This document shows, in pieces, positions 48,985-60,634 of a DNA stretch of 64,000 nt. The notes below the pieces were generated by a model. That model was not told the origin of the DNA, did not search any database, and saw only the letters and a program-made list of their open reading frames with translations. The number at the start of each line of letters is the position of its first letter. The stretch's first letter is position 1. Both the position numbers and the translations under genes were made by a program. Origin of the DNA: Gossypium raimondii (lineage: Eukaryota > Streptophyta > Magnoliopsida > Malvales > Malvaceae); contig NC_068570.1 in assembly GCF_025698545.1 (NCBI RefSeq), forward strand, positions 50,921,924 to 50,985,923. Direction: 5' to 3'.

Positions 48985-50076
48985 CTTACTTTTTTAAATG
49001 TATGCTTTCCCTATGCTCTCACACCATCTTCCTCCCTGTATATCGGAGAATTACAATCACATACATATGAAAGGGAGTATTCATAGACATAATACATATT
49101 TACCTTCAACATCAACAGATGATAGAAAATAATGAACAAAGAAAGCTAAAGACATGAAAAAAAACAGCTTTCAAGGTATAGAAGAGAAGAAACATTAATG
49201 GAGTAGGAAGAGGAGGAGATGAGAGAATCTCATATATTAAAGAGTTTAGAGACAAAGAGGGTTGTTCACTCATACATAAAACCAAATAAATAAAAAGAGA
49301 GAGAGAGAGAGAGAGGCAAGCGTTAAAAGGAAAATGGTTGCATTGAATTGGCCACCAACCCAACAACAAAAAAGGTGTGGGTGTATTAAATATAAAGTTG
49401 AGAGACAATAGGAAAGCTCTCACTGAAACAAACCCTTGAGCTTTCAATTTTGTATTTATGAGGTGGAAGGGCCTTGTTGTTGTTGCTGCTATTGGTGTGG
49501 TGCCAACACCATTTGAATTTCAAAAAAGAGTTGGGGAATGAAGTCTTTGGTTGGTGAACTTAATTTTTAGGTATTGTGAGACTGTACCAAACAATATCTC
49601 TGAGACCCATATTTTGCATTTAAGACCCAATTTGCACCAAATTGTTTCTGCATTATTAGCAAACTGTGTAACCATCTCAAACATATAGCACATAGGAATG
49701 ATGTTGGAAGGACACAATTAATATTTGCAATTAATGGGGCAAACAACAAGTACATGATCCTAAAAAGAAAGTTGGTATTGTAGTTGGGGTTTCATTTTCC
49801 ATAATTTTAATTATTCTCATAAGCAATCATAATGATGATTTGGTCGTATTACATTATAAATATATCACCGATGTGAAGTATTATATTTAACATGGCCCTA
49901 TGGACCATGTTTTGATTAGATAGAAAATTAATGAAGCTACTAATTGAAGTATATTTTTGGAAATTTTGGTGAAGCTGCCCCCATAAATGATCTTAACAAC
50001 AAATGTTTTCAAAGTTGTATAGTCTACGTTAGGTTTCAAACCATGTTCAACATAGTAAATAATTATCATAATTATT
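48985..50076 (-). promoter_or_regulatory. MIR171 5' transcript region and promoter
   Basis: On the minus strand, TATA-like sites occur at 49459-49453 (ATAAATA) and about 49395 (TATATTTA), followed by a CT-repeat (GA run at 49293-49314 on the plus strand), which is common near plant transcription starts. Exact start unknown. No other gene in this kilobase. Confidence 0.4.
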
Positions 50077-50409
50077 GGTAAAAGTATGATAAAGATTATT
50101 GTACGAAGAGTCCCTATACATTATACCAAAAAGCAAATTGATCATTCTTTTAAAAATTTCATCAATTTCTACTATTAAAAATTGGTTCATGTATGTCAAA
50201 ATAAGATATACTTAGCATATCACGTGTAATTGTCTTGTTACTCTGTCAGTCATGCTACTTTTAACAATAAAAATGGATGAAATTTTTAATAAAAATGACC
50301 CGTTTCCTTTCTAATCTAACGCATAGGGACCAATTTACTTATTTTTTTGAGTAAACGAAAAAAAATGTAATTTAACTCTTAACATAGTGACCTCCGCGAT
50401 ACTTTTACC
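50077..50409. mobile_element. MITE with GGTAAAAGTAT inverted ends
   Basis: The left end GGTAAAAGTATGATAAAGAT and the right end, reverse-complemented, GGTAAAAGTATCGCGGAGGT are inverted repeats, resembling Mutator-type MITEs common in dicots. Target duplication not clear. Confidence 0.55.
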
Positions 50410-52193
50410 CACAATTGCCCTAACTGACTAATCGGACATGATGAGTGGCGTGATACCGGGAAATTTCAAGCCTAAAACCTTTTAAATGAGTTATCAGAGG
50501 AGATCCTGGAATTCAATAAGTACCAACCTGTTTACAACCCCATCAACAATGGGGGTAACGCACACAAAATAAGTGAAGATTGACCCATGGTCCCTAAAAG
50601 TTAATCAATGTAGCCCATTAGATCAGATTTGGGCAGTGCTTTCTCAATTGTTAGTGACAGAACCCATGTTCTACAATGGTGAATATGCTTGAAGCATGTT
50701 CCCCTAGTAAAAGCTGTGCCGGTTAAAGAAAGAACAAAGATTCAATACAAAGCCCTTGTACACTAACCCCAATAATGGTCAAAAGAAAGATTGTTTCTAT
50801 TGTACTAGTGATTGATCGATCCCAGCTATTTTTGAGCCCCTCCTATCATCTCACTGGTGCAAATATATAAGAGAAAGGGCCATTGATATTTCTTAATTGA
50901 TTTTTGAAAGTATATATATATACTCAAATATCGAAAAAAAGAAGGGGAAACCTGTGTCTAACCCCAATGATCGCATGTTTGCATCTGTAACAGACTAACA
51001 CCCCATCTTTTACAGCAAAAAACCGCCCCACTTTATGACTGTTTTCACGTGGAAACTCTGCTAATGTACTAAACCCTGCAATATATTTTTGAATTGCAAG
51101 AATTAATATCGAACTATAGAAGTACTTAAATTAATGATGATACTTGAAGATCACGGCACAATTTAAGAAGGTAGTTAATACACAACCGGTAGGCCTGAAA
51201 GAGCTTGAAAAGTTAGTACTTGCGGTACCAACAATAGTAACATAATAAGGGACCTGTTAATATGTAAAACCTCAACCTTAGTTCCTTGGCCATGGTTAAA
51301 TACCTTTCCTTCAAGCTTGACGTACGTATTCCCTTCATAACAACGCACTTCTTCATCCTCCTCCTCCTCATCATCTTTTTTGTTGATGATGGCTTGGCAC
51401 TGACGCATTGTTTGCATGCAATTGGTGAGCGCAATTAAGGACTCGCACGCGCGGAAGGTGTGGCAGCGGTGAGATTACTTGCAGTAAACCTATCCGAAGG
51501 TCTTAAACGGGGATACCTAATGGACCAGTGGCTTACTGTCGTGCTTGGCTTACGGGTTGCTGCAGGCTGACTCCACTTCCTACTTAATGCTTGCTGGCTG
51601 ATCTCAATGGATATATTTAATGTTTTTCTACTAGGTTAACCTGTTTGTCTTGCTTGTAGTTTGCACTTTATAGTTAGGTGCATCTGTTATGGTTCATTAC
51701 TCTCTTTCCACAAAAAAAAATAAAATTAATAGAATGTGTAAGGGCAACTCCACCCAATCGATTGATACTTTGCCACAGGTTGTTTTTTTTTCCATCTACC
51801 TCATGCTCAAGGATTTGACACAGCCACTATTGATCCACCCTACTTACCCCATTAGTGTGTAAAATTAGGCAATCATGATAACCTTACTAGTCTATAAAAA
51901 CTTGTCTGATGAAAGTTATTATTATTATTTTATTAAACTCAAAATGTGAATGAGAAATTTTAGGGGATAGACTTTTTATTTCACTCATGAAAATATTTAT
52001 TAATGTAAGTTTCACTAACTTACATTTACTTTTGGAAAAAAAAAGTTGAAGTTTTTATTTATTTTGAGATTAATAAACTTATATTTATTAATTGTGTAAG
52101 TTAAACATAAATAAAGATTAGATTTTAAACGTTTATTAACTTATGTTTAACAAATGTTGTTACCTTAAAACAATTACTTAGAAATAAGTTCGG
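50410..52193. other. Intergenic, no confident gene
   Basis: Mostly AT-rich. A short zone at 51.43-51.60 kb is clearly richer in G+C. A minus-strand open frame 51474-51175 (e.g. CHTFRACESLIALTNC, then an acidic run DDEEEEDEEV) overlaps it; it lacks a convincing start, conserved domain or splice context and is not called as a gene. Confidence 0.3.
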
Positions 52194-52952
52194 TGTTTGG
52201 AAGGAGTGACAAGGAAGTGGACACTCCTTCAGTATTGCGTGAAATTATAAACAAACAAGGGACTGAAAGTTTGTTTACACGGTTCAATTTCACTACATTT
52301 GTGGAGTCTAGCTCAATAAGAAGTATCAACTATCTTTAAACTCTTACACAATGATCCTAAATCTATTACATACTCGTGACAATTTCCTTACTTGTATATT
52401 TGAAGGCTAGAACCTTCATCACTAAATTCACCCATGTGAATTGAATAAGTAAAACCACAGCACAAAGGTTTTACCATCAATATATGTTCACAAAATATAG
52501 TTTCTCACTTGAACATATTAAGTGCTTTCGATTCTAGGTACATAAAACTATACAAGTCTCTCAATTATACAGATTTGTTCAAGACTTGCTAACATAAAAA
52601 AAGATCTATCACAATCTCTATAAAACAATCACATTACAAGTTGAAGACAATAGAATAATAATAAATAAGGTAAACAAGGACTCTTGGCGATTCAATGTTC
52701 TAAATCAATCCAATATCCACGGTTCAAGGTATTACATAAAGGTGATTTGATCCGATCCAATCTCCAAAATATATTTCCCTAAACGATATGATCTTCAATA
52801 TTAGGCTAGTTACCATCCACATAATCCACACAACCTATAAATATCGCTCAATAAATTGTCAATGTCTCAAATTTAGAAACTATCTAAAACAACTCCAGTG
52901 GTAAGGGAGTGCCCACTCCCTTGGCACTTAATTACTAGTTCTATGTTTTTCA
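52194..52952 (-). mobile_element. Copia 3' LTR remnant
   Basis: On the minus strand the LTR begins TGAAAAACATAG directly after the polypurine tract and ends near CTTCCAAACA. Contains inverted GGGAGTGGGCACTCCC. The 5' LTR is not seen in the window. Confidence 0.6.
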
Positions 52953-52969
52953 ATAATCTCCCCCTTTGA
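52953..52969 (-). other. Copia polypurine tract
   Basis: On the minus strand reads TCAAAGGGGGAGATTAT, the usual plus-strand priming site of plant Ty1/Copia elements, abutting the LTR. Confidence 0.65.
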
Positions 52970-53329
52970 CAATTTTTTGAACAAAACATACACAATGTAG
53001 GAAGCTAAGTCATCAAGTAATCTCAGCTCCCCCTTAGCATATTCTCATTAACTCAATAAACTTAACTTTAGAAAATATTTTAAGTAAATTAATCGTCAAT
53101 GCTTAGTTGACTTTGCATCAATAACTAACCAATCATAATTATAACTAAGTAAGCTAATCAAGTAATGAATTAATGCATTAAAGTAAATAAAATCTTAAGT
53201 AGAATCAACTCATCAACAATTCTGAAATCAGTTTTGCAGCAGTATCATCATCAAAAGGAAGTAACAGCAGCAGAAGTAAAGAAGTACAATCATCCAAAAC
53301 TGAAAATCCAAAAACTAAAATAATAGTTC
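52970..53329 (-). other. Decayed Copia interior
   Basis: AT-rich sequence internal to the polypurine tract; all frames are broken. Probably the eroded end of a Copia body truncated near 53.3 kb. Confidence 0.35.
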
Positions 53330-54400
53330 TAAACATTAAAACAAATTTATAAATTAGTGATGCATTTTCTATGTGATGCTTACAATGTCACAAATATGCT
53401 ACAAATTTGACAAAAGCAACTAACAAATATACTACAAATGTGACAAAAACTACTAAGCGTCACATTTAATTATTGATAGTAAATCTTATATGACAATTTC
53501 AGAAAACACCATAATTTTATGTCACTATATATTTGATGCCAAAATTTACATATAAAAGAATTTGGTGGGAAATGTTTTGTGACATTTCAAGAAAATTGTG
53601 ATGATTTTCCATCGTCACTAGTTTAAATTATTTTTGTAACTAATTAATAAGATTTATTTGTGACAATTTGGTTTTTGTATTTATAATACATAAAAAGCAA
53701 CAGGTATTTATGTCATAAAAATAGGTTTATCATGACGAATGCAGTAATTTGTTACTCCTTGTTATTTATCTTATATTTTATATGATGATTTTGAGAAACA
53801 CCATGAGATTGTATCAATTAATATTCTTGCTGCCAAATAAATTTGGTGGGAACTTTTTAGTGACATTTTAAATTTTATTTGAAAATTTTCTTGTGTCACT
53901 AGTTTCATGCCATTATTAGTGAAACTTTTGGTTTTCATTACAATGAAGAGAAAATGTACTATAAGTGCACTTACGCACTTATGTAAGTAAATATTTATTA
54001 TTAATGGAAATAGATCATCACTTAAATGTTTGAATTTTTTTATGTTACACATACTACTAATTACTAATAAATTTCTTAAGTGATTCTTAAAATGGCATCA
54101 CAAATTATAACACAAACATGATGAAAATAAATAATCATCATGTTTAATTGTTGATTATATAGCTTATATGGCAATTTTGAAAACATCATCTGTGTACATA
54201 ACTATATGTCGTGTAAAATTATCTCTAAATTTTTTGTGGTAATTGATTTTTGATGTATTGAAAGAATGGTGACTATTTTTCCTCCTTCTGGTGTAAATTA
54301 TTATTAGTGACGATTATTTTTTTATTTAGCGAACAAGCTTTAAAAGCGATACAGAATTCACATTAACATCTCAAAGTTACTTCAAAAGGCATTATTACTT
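53330..54400. repeat. CACTA subterminal-type repeats
   Basis: Repeated phrases such as AATTTGGTGGGAA, GTGACATTT and TCACTAGTTT recur in roughly three diverged blocks, resembling the GTGACGAAA/TTTCGTCACT arrays near CACTA ends. Confidence 0.5.
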
Positions 54401-54759
54401 ATCCACTTTGTTCTTATATTTTCATTTTAAGATTATAACTTTAAGCTCTTAGATGACAATACATACTTAGTCTCTTAATTAGCCCCAAAATCAAATGGCA
54501 AGATTTTCCATTAGTTGCAATTCACAATATTTTTCTAATTCAAAGTGTACTTTTTTTTGGGGTAGAAGTTCATAATTTTAGCACAAAGAAACAATATTGT
54601 AACACCTAGTGTGTACTAAGAGGAAAAAAATTCAAGATGAATAAATTAAAAAAATTCATTTGAAAAGAAAACATCTAAAATCTTAAATGATAACACTACA
54701 TAATGAAAAATATCTTTAACAATCTCTAAAAAAAAAAGGAACAAAAACAAATTTAGCAA

Positions 54760-54902
54760 TCACAAAATAGATTCTATATTTGTATGATATTCATCACATT
54801 CTATCTCATCCTCTTCAATGTCATCTTCATTTTCTTGATCGAATTCAACTAACATATTTGCTCTATCTACGATCTCATTGTTAACCACATTTGGAGCAAT
54901 AT
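54760..54902 (-). pseudogene. TNP2 transposase C-terminal tail
   Basis: The minus strand reads NIAPNVVNNEIVDRANMLVE, then an acidic tail DQENEDDIEEDEIE and a stop at 54762-54760. The acidic C-terminus after a DUF4216 domain is usual for TNP2 proteins. Separated from the DUF4216 piece (59.5 kb) by the inserted LTR. Confidence 0.5.
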
Positions 54903-55917
54903 TGATAAGCTATAAAAGTAACATATTTTAATCTCATTCTTAATGCGTTTTTGGATGATTAATTATGCAAATTAGTGAATTTGATGCTTCTAATCCTTTA
55001 AATTCATGTTTCTATACTTAAGAGAGTATTTGGGAGCGAAATGAGCGAAAAACGAGCCAAAATCAGACAAATAGAGCTGTTTTCAAGAGCCACACGGCCT
55101 GGGCATTTCCACACAGGCTGGACACATGCCCGTGTAAGCCACACAGGCTAGACACACGCCCATGTGCCAGTCCATGTCGATATCGCACCCTGTTTCCCAA
55201 ATATGCGGAAAAACCCAATTTTTAGGCTTTCTGAGCATTCTAAAGTCTATAAATACCAATTAGAAGAAGACATAAATGGGCAATCAGAGAAGATCAAAGA
55301 AAACACTCGAAGAACACCATCGAAATCAACTCGAAAGCAGATCTCCATTAAGATCGAAGATCTCCTTTTAATTTTTTTTGAAGTTTTATTGAGTTGGTTA
55401 TGTCTTGTGGTTATTCTGACTTTGAGATGTTTTCATTCAGAATTATGAACTAATTCCCTAGATACCTAGGGAAGATGAAACCTATGATGAATCCTTTTAT
55501 TTAATGCTTGTTTTTACGCGATAAATACTTGATTCTTGTTTTCAATTATGTATGCTTATTTCTTGTTTTAATATTTCAGGGATATTAATTCATGTTTAAT
55601 GTGCTTAATTCAGTGGATCAAAAGTCCTTGTTTAAGAGTTGCTTTAGCATAATTGAGTGGAGTTGCATGCAATCCTAGAAATAAGACGACATAAATCTAC
55701 CGGATTAGATTCAAATATAATAAGGGAATCCATAGATCGAGTTAATGCGACGATAAGGTTTTTAATTAGAAAGAGATTTCAATTAATCAACCTAAAGTCA
55801 GTTGTTCTTACTCTCGAAAGAGATATTAACATAATTTAAGGATTTTTATGGGTCAAGACACAAGTGAATAAATCGTTTAATTTAGATTCATAATAAAAGG
55901 TGAAGTCTAGGTGGATT

Positions 55918-58900
55918 TGTAACACCCCTTACCCGTATTCAATGCCGGAATAGGGTACGAGGCATTACTAGAACACATACATTTGCATACGTATTAAACC
56001 GAGTTACAAAATTTCATTCAAATTAAGGTTTTCCAAATTATTAACATGCTTTTATAAATCTTTACATTATAACTTCAAAATACTATAATTATAACAAATA
56101 GGGCCTATGAGACCGGATACATACTTATGTAATTCAATGCTTCATTTTTATTTCATTCAATTCACAATTTCTCATGTTCACAATTCAAATCAATTTCTCA
56201 ATCCAATATACATTTCAGTACCACCATAATTCTTTTAATTCAAAACATATCACTAGAAACTTCCATTTAATTCACGTACAATTCAATATCATTAGGTTCA
56301 ATACTAATACGTATTCACCATTTAACTCAACGTTTATCGATTTTACTCTTCATTAACACATTTATAAAATTCTTAGTATTGCAATGCAAACATCACTTAA
56401 GCTTAAATAACAACATCGAATCAACTCATCATCCTCTTTTTCGTTATTTTATTCTTCAAGTATGAACTTAGTATTTCATTTCCTTTCCACACCCATTTCC
56501 TACGAATATTACACAAAACAATAACATATCATTCAACCATAGTCGCAAGCTAGTGCATTTAATCCATATACCATTCATAGCCTTACTTCATACCAAATCA
56601 TATACCAAATATACCTTACATACATACTATGAAACTTTATTTTCCAATATGAGCTTAAACCATGATCAATAACATACAAATGTAACCATCATTTCTATTT
56701 TCACGTTTATCGATTATAATCGATCATATAACCAATTATACATAAATCATTCATATATATATATATATTTAATTTTCGTCCTCCTCCTCTCCATTCCACA
56801 TCCTTAGTGTACTTAACATTCTTAGAAATAACATTTTCTATAGTTTCTTTATTCACCCTTATGTATATTCAAAGCTGTCTATCCGAGTCAGTATCACTAA
56901 ATTATTTTTATCTGGAGCTACAGAACTCCAAATTAAGAACCATTAATTTTACCTGAAACTAGACTCACATGTCTTCTTACCATAAAATTTTCAGAATTTT
57001 CTGTTTATCGAAATAGTACAGTTTATTGTTTAAAGTTTACCCTGTTACGCAGTCTGACAGTTCTGACCACTCTTCACTAAAAATGAGTTATCTAATTGTA
57101 CAGAATTCAAATGGTGTTCTAGTTTGTTTATCTTGAAAATATACTGATTAAGGATTCTAATAACATAAATTATAACTCATAATTATTTTTTGAAAATATT
57201 TAATGATTTTACAAAATCAGAACAGGGGATTCCGAAATCAATCCGTCCCTGTCTCACTAAAATTCAAATATCTCAAAATATAGAACTCTGTTGCTTGGTC
57301 TGTTTCTTTTATGTAAAAATAGACTCAATAAGCTTTCATTTAATATCTTATTCACTCTCTAATTCTATTTGCACCATTTTTGGTGATTTTTAAAATTCAC
57401 ATTATTGTTGCTGTCCAAAACTGTTTTGTTGCTAATTTTACTTTTTCATAATTTCACTTTTTCACTTTCAATCACTATTCAATTCAAAATTCACTTTGCC
57501 ATTTTCAAGTCAATATTCAATTCAATTCCACACATCCCTCATTCACATAGCACTATAACCATTTATTTTATAACACAATATAAGACTTCATCACTTCAGT
57601 CACTCTTTCGCAACTTATCACGTTCCAATCACATACTCATATCTCATTGAACATGTCGGTATAACAACAAATATTTGGGGTTTTTCACACAGTACTACCC
57701 ATGTTACTTTTGTCATTCGATACACGTAGTAGCCTTCACATAGTACCACACACGTGATTAAGTTTTACGGTTCACATAGTAGCCTTCACATAGTACTACA
57801 CACGTGATCAAGTTTTACGGTTCACGCAGTAGCCTTCACATAGTACTACACACGTGACCAAAGCTTTTCGATACACATTGTAGCCTTCACTTAGTACTAC
57901 ACATGTGACCATCATTTATCTATTCACGTAGTAGCCTTCACACAGTACTACACACGTGTTCATCGATACCTTATTCAAATCTTTACCATTCCGACAGTTC
58001 CACCAAGATTCTTACTTTCCAATAATTTACAATTTCTCCATAGCACATTATAATATCAATCTTTTCACTCAACTCCATAACCAATTTAATAATTCGATTT
58101 AAATCACTTCAACCATTACTTACAGTTGGTATATCCATAAAACAAGCTGATTTTAAACAAATCAACTATCAATTTCAAATTTCTAACTTTAATATAACTA
58201 TTTCATATCCAACCCTTTCGCATATATTGTCACGAAATATAACAAAAATAATTATAACAATGTATTAATTACATACAACTTACCTCGATACAAAATGTAA
58301 AGATTTTGGAATTTAATCCCCAATCTTCTTTTTTCCCCGATTAAGGTTGACTTCTCGTCTTTCTTGATCTATAATGACACATTTAACTGATTTAACACTC
58401 ACATTTATCAAAACAGTCCTTGACTCGAACTTTAGCAAAATTACAATTTTGCCCCTAAACTTTTGCATATTTACACTTTTGCCCCAAAGATCGGAAATTA
58501 AACTTCATCTCTTATTCTTATGTTTTATGATATGCTGAACATTTTTCCCTTCTATGGCAACATCAAATTCCCACTCTAACACTTACTTATGAACATTAGG
58601 TATTTTTACCGATTATGTCGTTTTACTCGTTTTCACTTAAAATCGCTTGGTAAAAGTTGTTTAACATAATTTATAGCTTCATATTCTACCATAAAACATC
58701 AAAATAAACACATTTCACCTATGGGTATTTTTCCAAATATAAACCCTAGGTTAAATTATTCCTAGAATAAACTAAATCAAGTTACCAGGACTTCAAAAAC
58801 GTAAAGAACATTAAAAACGGGGTTAGAACGGACTTACAATCGAGCTTGGAAGCTTGAAAACCCTAACCATGGCTTTCCTCTTGCTAATTTTGGCCATGAG

Positions 58901-59300
58901 GTTGAAGATGATGATTTTTGGCCTATTTTGTCTTTTTAATACTTTTAATTACAAAATTACCAAAATGCCCCTAACTTAAAAATTTTCTATTTCACTTATC
59001 TCGTGTCCATTTTTGTCCACAATTTAACCAATGGTCTAATTACCATTTAAGGACCTCCAATTTAAAATTTCATAAAAATTGGACACTTCTAACATGTAGA
59101 ACTCAACTTTTGCACTTTTTACAATTTAGTTCTTTTGGCTAAATTGAGTGCCCAAACGTCGAAATTTTCGAACAAAATTTTCACAAATTTTTTTTGTGAA
59201 ATTGTAGACCATAATAATATAATAATAATTATATTTTCCTTCATCGGATTTGTGGTCCCAAAACCACTATTCCGACTAGGCCTAAAATCGGGCTATTACA
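55918..59300 (-). mobile_element. Family-2 LTR, copy 3, inserted in the family-3 LTR
   Basis: 3,383 bp, reverse orientation: TGTAACACCCCTTACCCG at the left and GGCCTAAAATCGGGCTATTACA-like end at the right, with perfect duplication GGATT (55913-55917, 59301-59305). Shares long stretches with copy 1 (e.g. the complement of TTCATAAGTACATGTTAGAG and ATGTTGCCATAGAAGGGAA). Non-coding. Confidence 0.87.
57700..57965. repeat. ~51-bp minisatellite within family-2 copy 3
   Basis: Five units with GTAGCCTTCACATAGTACTA and a central CACGTG palindrome; unit starts about 57728, 57779, 57829, 57880 and 57931. Confidence 0.9.
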
Positions 59301-59542
59301 GGATTCTTTCCTAGGTATTGTCTATCTCATTGGTTAATATTCGATTATTTCTTTGATTCATTCTCTGTTGCGTTCTTAGTTAAATTAGTTTAGTAAATTT
59401 AGATTAAAACATGTCACCCCAAATTGTCGGCTAAATAATAGAAAAACAGTAATTACTAATACTTTTAGTCCTCGTGGATACTATATTCTCTACTCACCAT
59501 AGCTATACTATTGTTCGATAGGTGTGCTTGCCTTTGTTGTAT

Positions 59543-60273
59543 TTATTGTAGTGATCCATTTTCTAAAATTTGAACTTTGGTATTACACTCAAACATTTCA
59601 GTATCTTCATCTACTTGATCTTCACCAATATTAAAGATTTCATGATTTTGCACTTTTATCTCTTGAACATTATATAAGTGTCCGTGGTGAAACTTTTGTA
59701 CTACTCTCCAATCTTTCCTTATCTTTGTATCCTTCACATAAAAAAACTTACTTTTCTTGAATTGAAAATATAAATGGATTATTCTCATACCAATATTTGT
59801 TAACATTGATACATAGTAAATGACCATCTTTATGAACTCTTCTCTTTTACTATCTAAGTGGAACCACTTACACTTAAACAAAACAACTCTATAATCTTTA
59901 ATATAACTTAATTGAATAATATCAATAAGAATATAGTACAAGTTGATTTGGTCCTCTTCATGATTCCTTCAACCATCACTCCACTATTTTATGTTCTCTA
60001 TAATAAACATAATATAAGTGTTAGTTATTTCACAATAAAATATAAAGTTACTTGAATAATTAGATTATTGTAATAGAAACCTACTCTAAATATGGTTCAA
60101 CCTCATCACAATTTGTTAGAATATACCATTGCATCATTTCATACTCTTGTTGTGCAAAGACTCATATTCTAATGCTCCTAAAGGGAAAAACTTCTTGAAA
60201 TAATGAGCAAACTTGGATATTAGATTTCATTCCCTCCATCATGATTTCTATCTTTTGAATTAAAATTTGTCTT
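59543..60273 (-). pseudogene. TNP2 transposase DUF4216-type region
   Basis: The frame at 59941-59543 encodes YRVVLFKCKWFHLDSKREEF, KKSKFFYVKDTKIRKDWRVV and HHGHLYNV, the order of motifs in the DUF4216 domain near the C-terminus of TNP2-type CACTA transposases. The upstream part to 60273 is frameshifted. Interrupted on the left by a family-3 LTR and on the right by a Copia LTR. Confidence 0.65.
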
Positions 60274-60634
60274 TGTTAGAAATTGTGTGACCTAAATTCT
60301 TGTTAAAATAAAATCCAAGTGGCAGGATAGGAAGATCTACGAGGGCAAAGATAGGTACAGTACAAGCTGCATAAGGGAAATCCGTATAGAAGTTTACTTC
60401 CTCTATTTGATGTTGATTAGAATAAGGTGTTTTAACCTTATTGTATTACTTCTATTTGACTTTGATTAGAATATAATTTTACAAACCTATAAATAGACGT
60501 AGTTTATACTCGTTTTGTATCATTCAAATTTTGACATAGTGAATTTTCTTCTTCTCTACCCGTGTATTTTTCCCGAAAGGGTTTCCATGTAAATTTCTGT
60601 GTTCTGTTCTATTTTTCTTTGCGATTCATTGTCA
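60274..60634 (+). mobile_element. Copia-like solo LTR (361 bp)
   Basis: TGTTAGAAATTGTG at the left and GCGATTCATTGTCA at the right, with a TATA box (CCTATAAATAGACG) near 60490. It interrupts the TNP2 frame. No matching 5-bp duplication is seen, so the ends are provisional. Confidence 0.55.

Larger units (their letters stand above)
54903..59533 (+). mobile_element. Gypsy-type LTR (family 3) inserted in the CACTA relic
   Basis: Starts TGATAAGCTATAAAAGTAAC and ends in the typical phrase AGTCCTCGTGGATACTATAT ... GATAGGTGTGCTTGCC. About 1.24 kb when the family-2 insertion is removed. Contains CACACGCCC-type motifs at 55.09-55.18 kb. The 3' end and target duplication are uncertain. Confidence 0.55.

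Noticed and set aside
49112-49447. 111-aa minus-strand frame upstream of miR171
   Set aside because: Low-complexity Leu/Ser/Phe content derived partly from the CT repeat; more likely promoter or leader of the miRNA transcript.
49525-49550. GGGGAATGAAG, as in the complement of miR166
   Set aside because: Identity stops after about 11 bases and no hairpin partner is visible.
49965-50000. TGAAGCTGCC followed by TGATCT, resembling miR167
   Set aside because: The middle of the 21-mer does not match and has extra bases; no pairing arm was seen nearby.
51175-51474. Minus-strand frame with acidic run and hydrophobic tail
   Set aside because: No convincing start, conserved motif or splice signals; the acidic run comes from a GAGGAG repeat.
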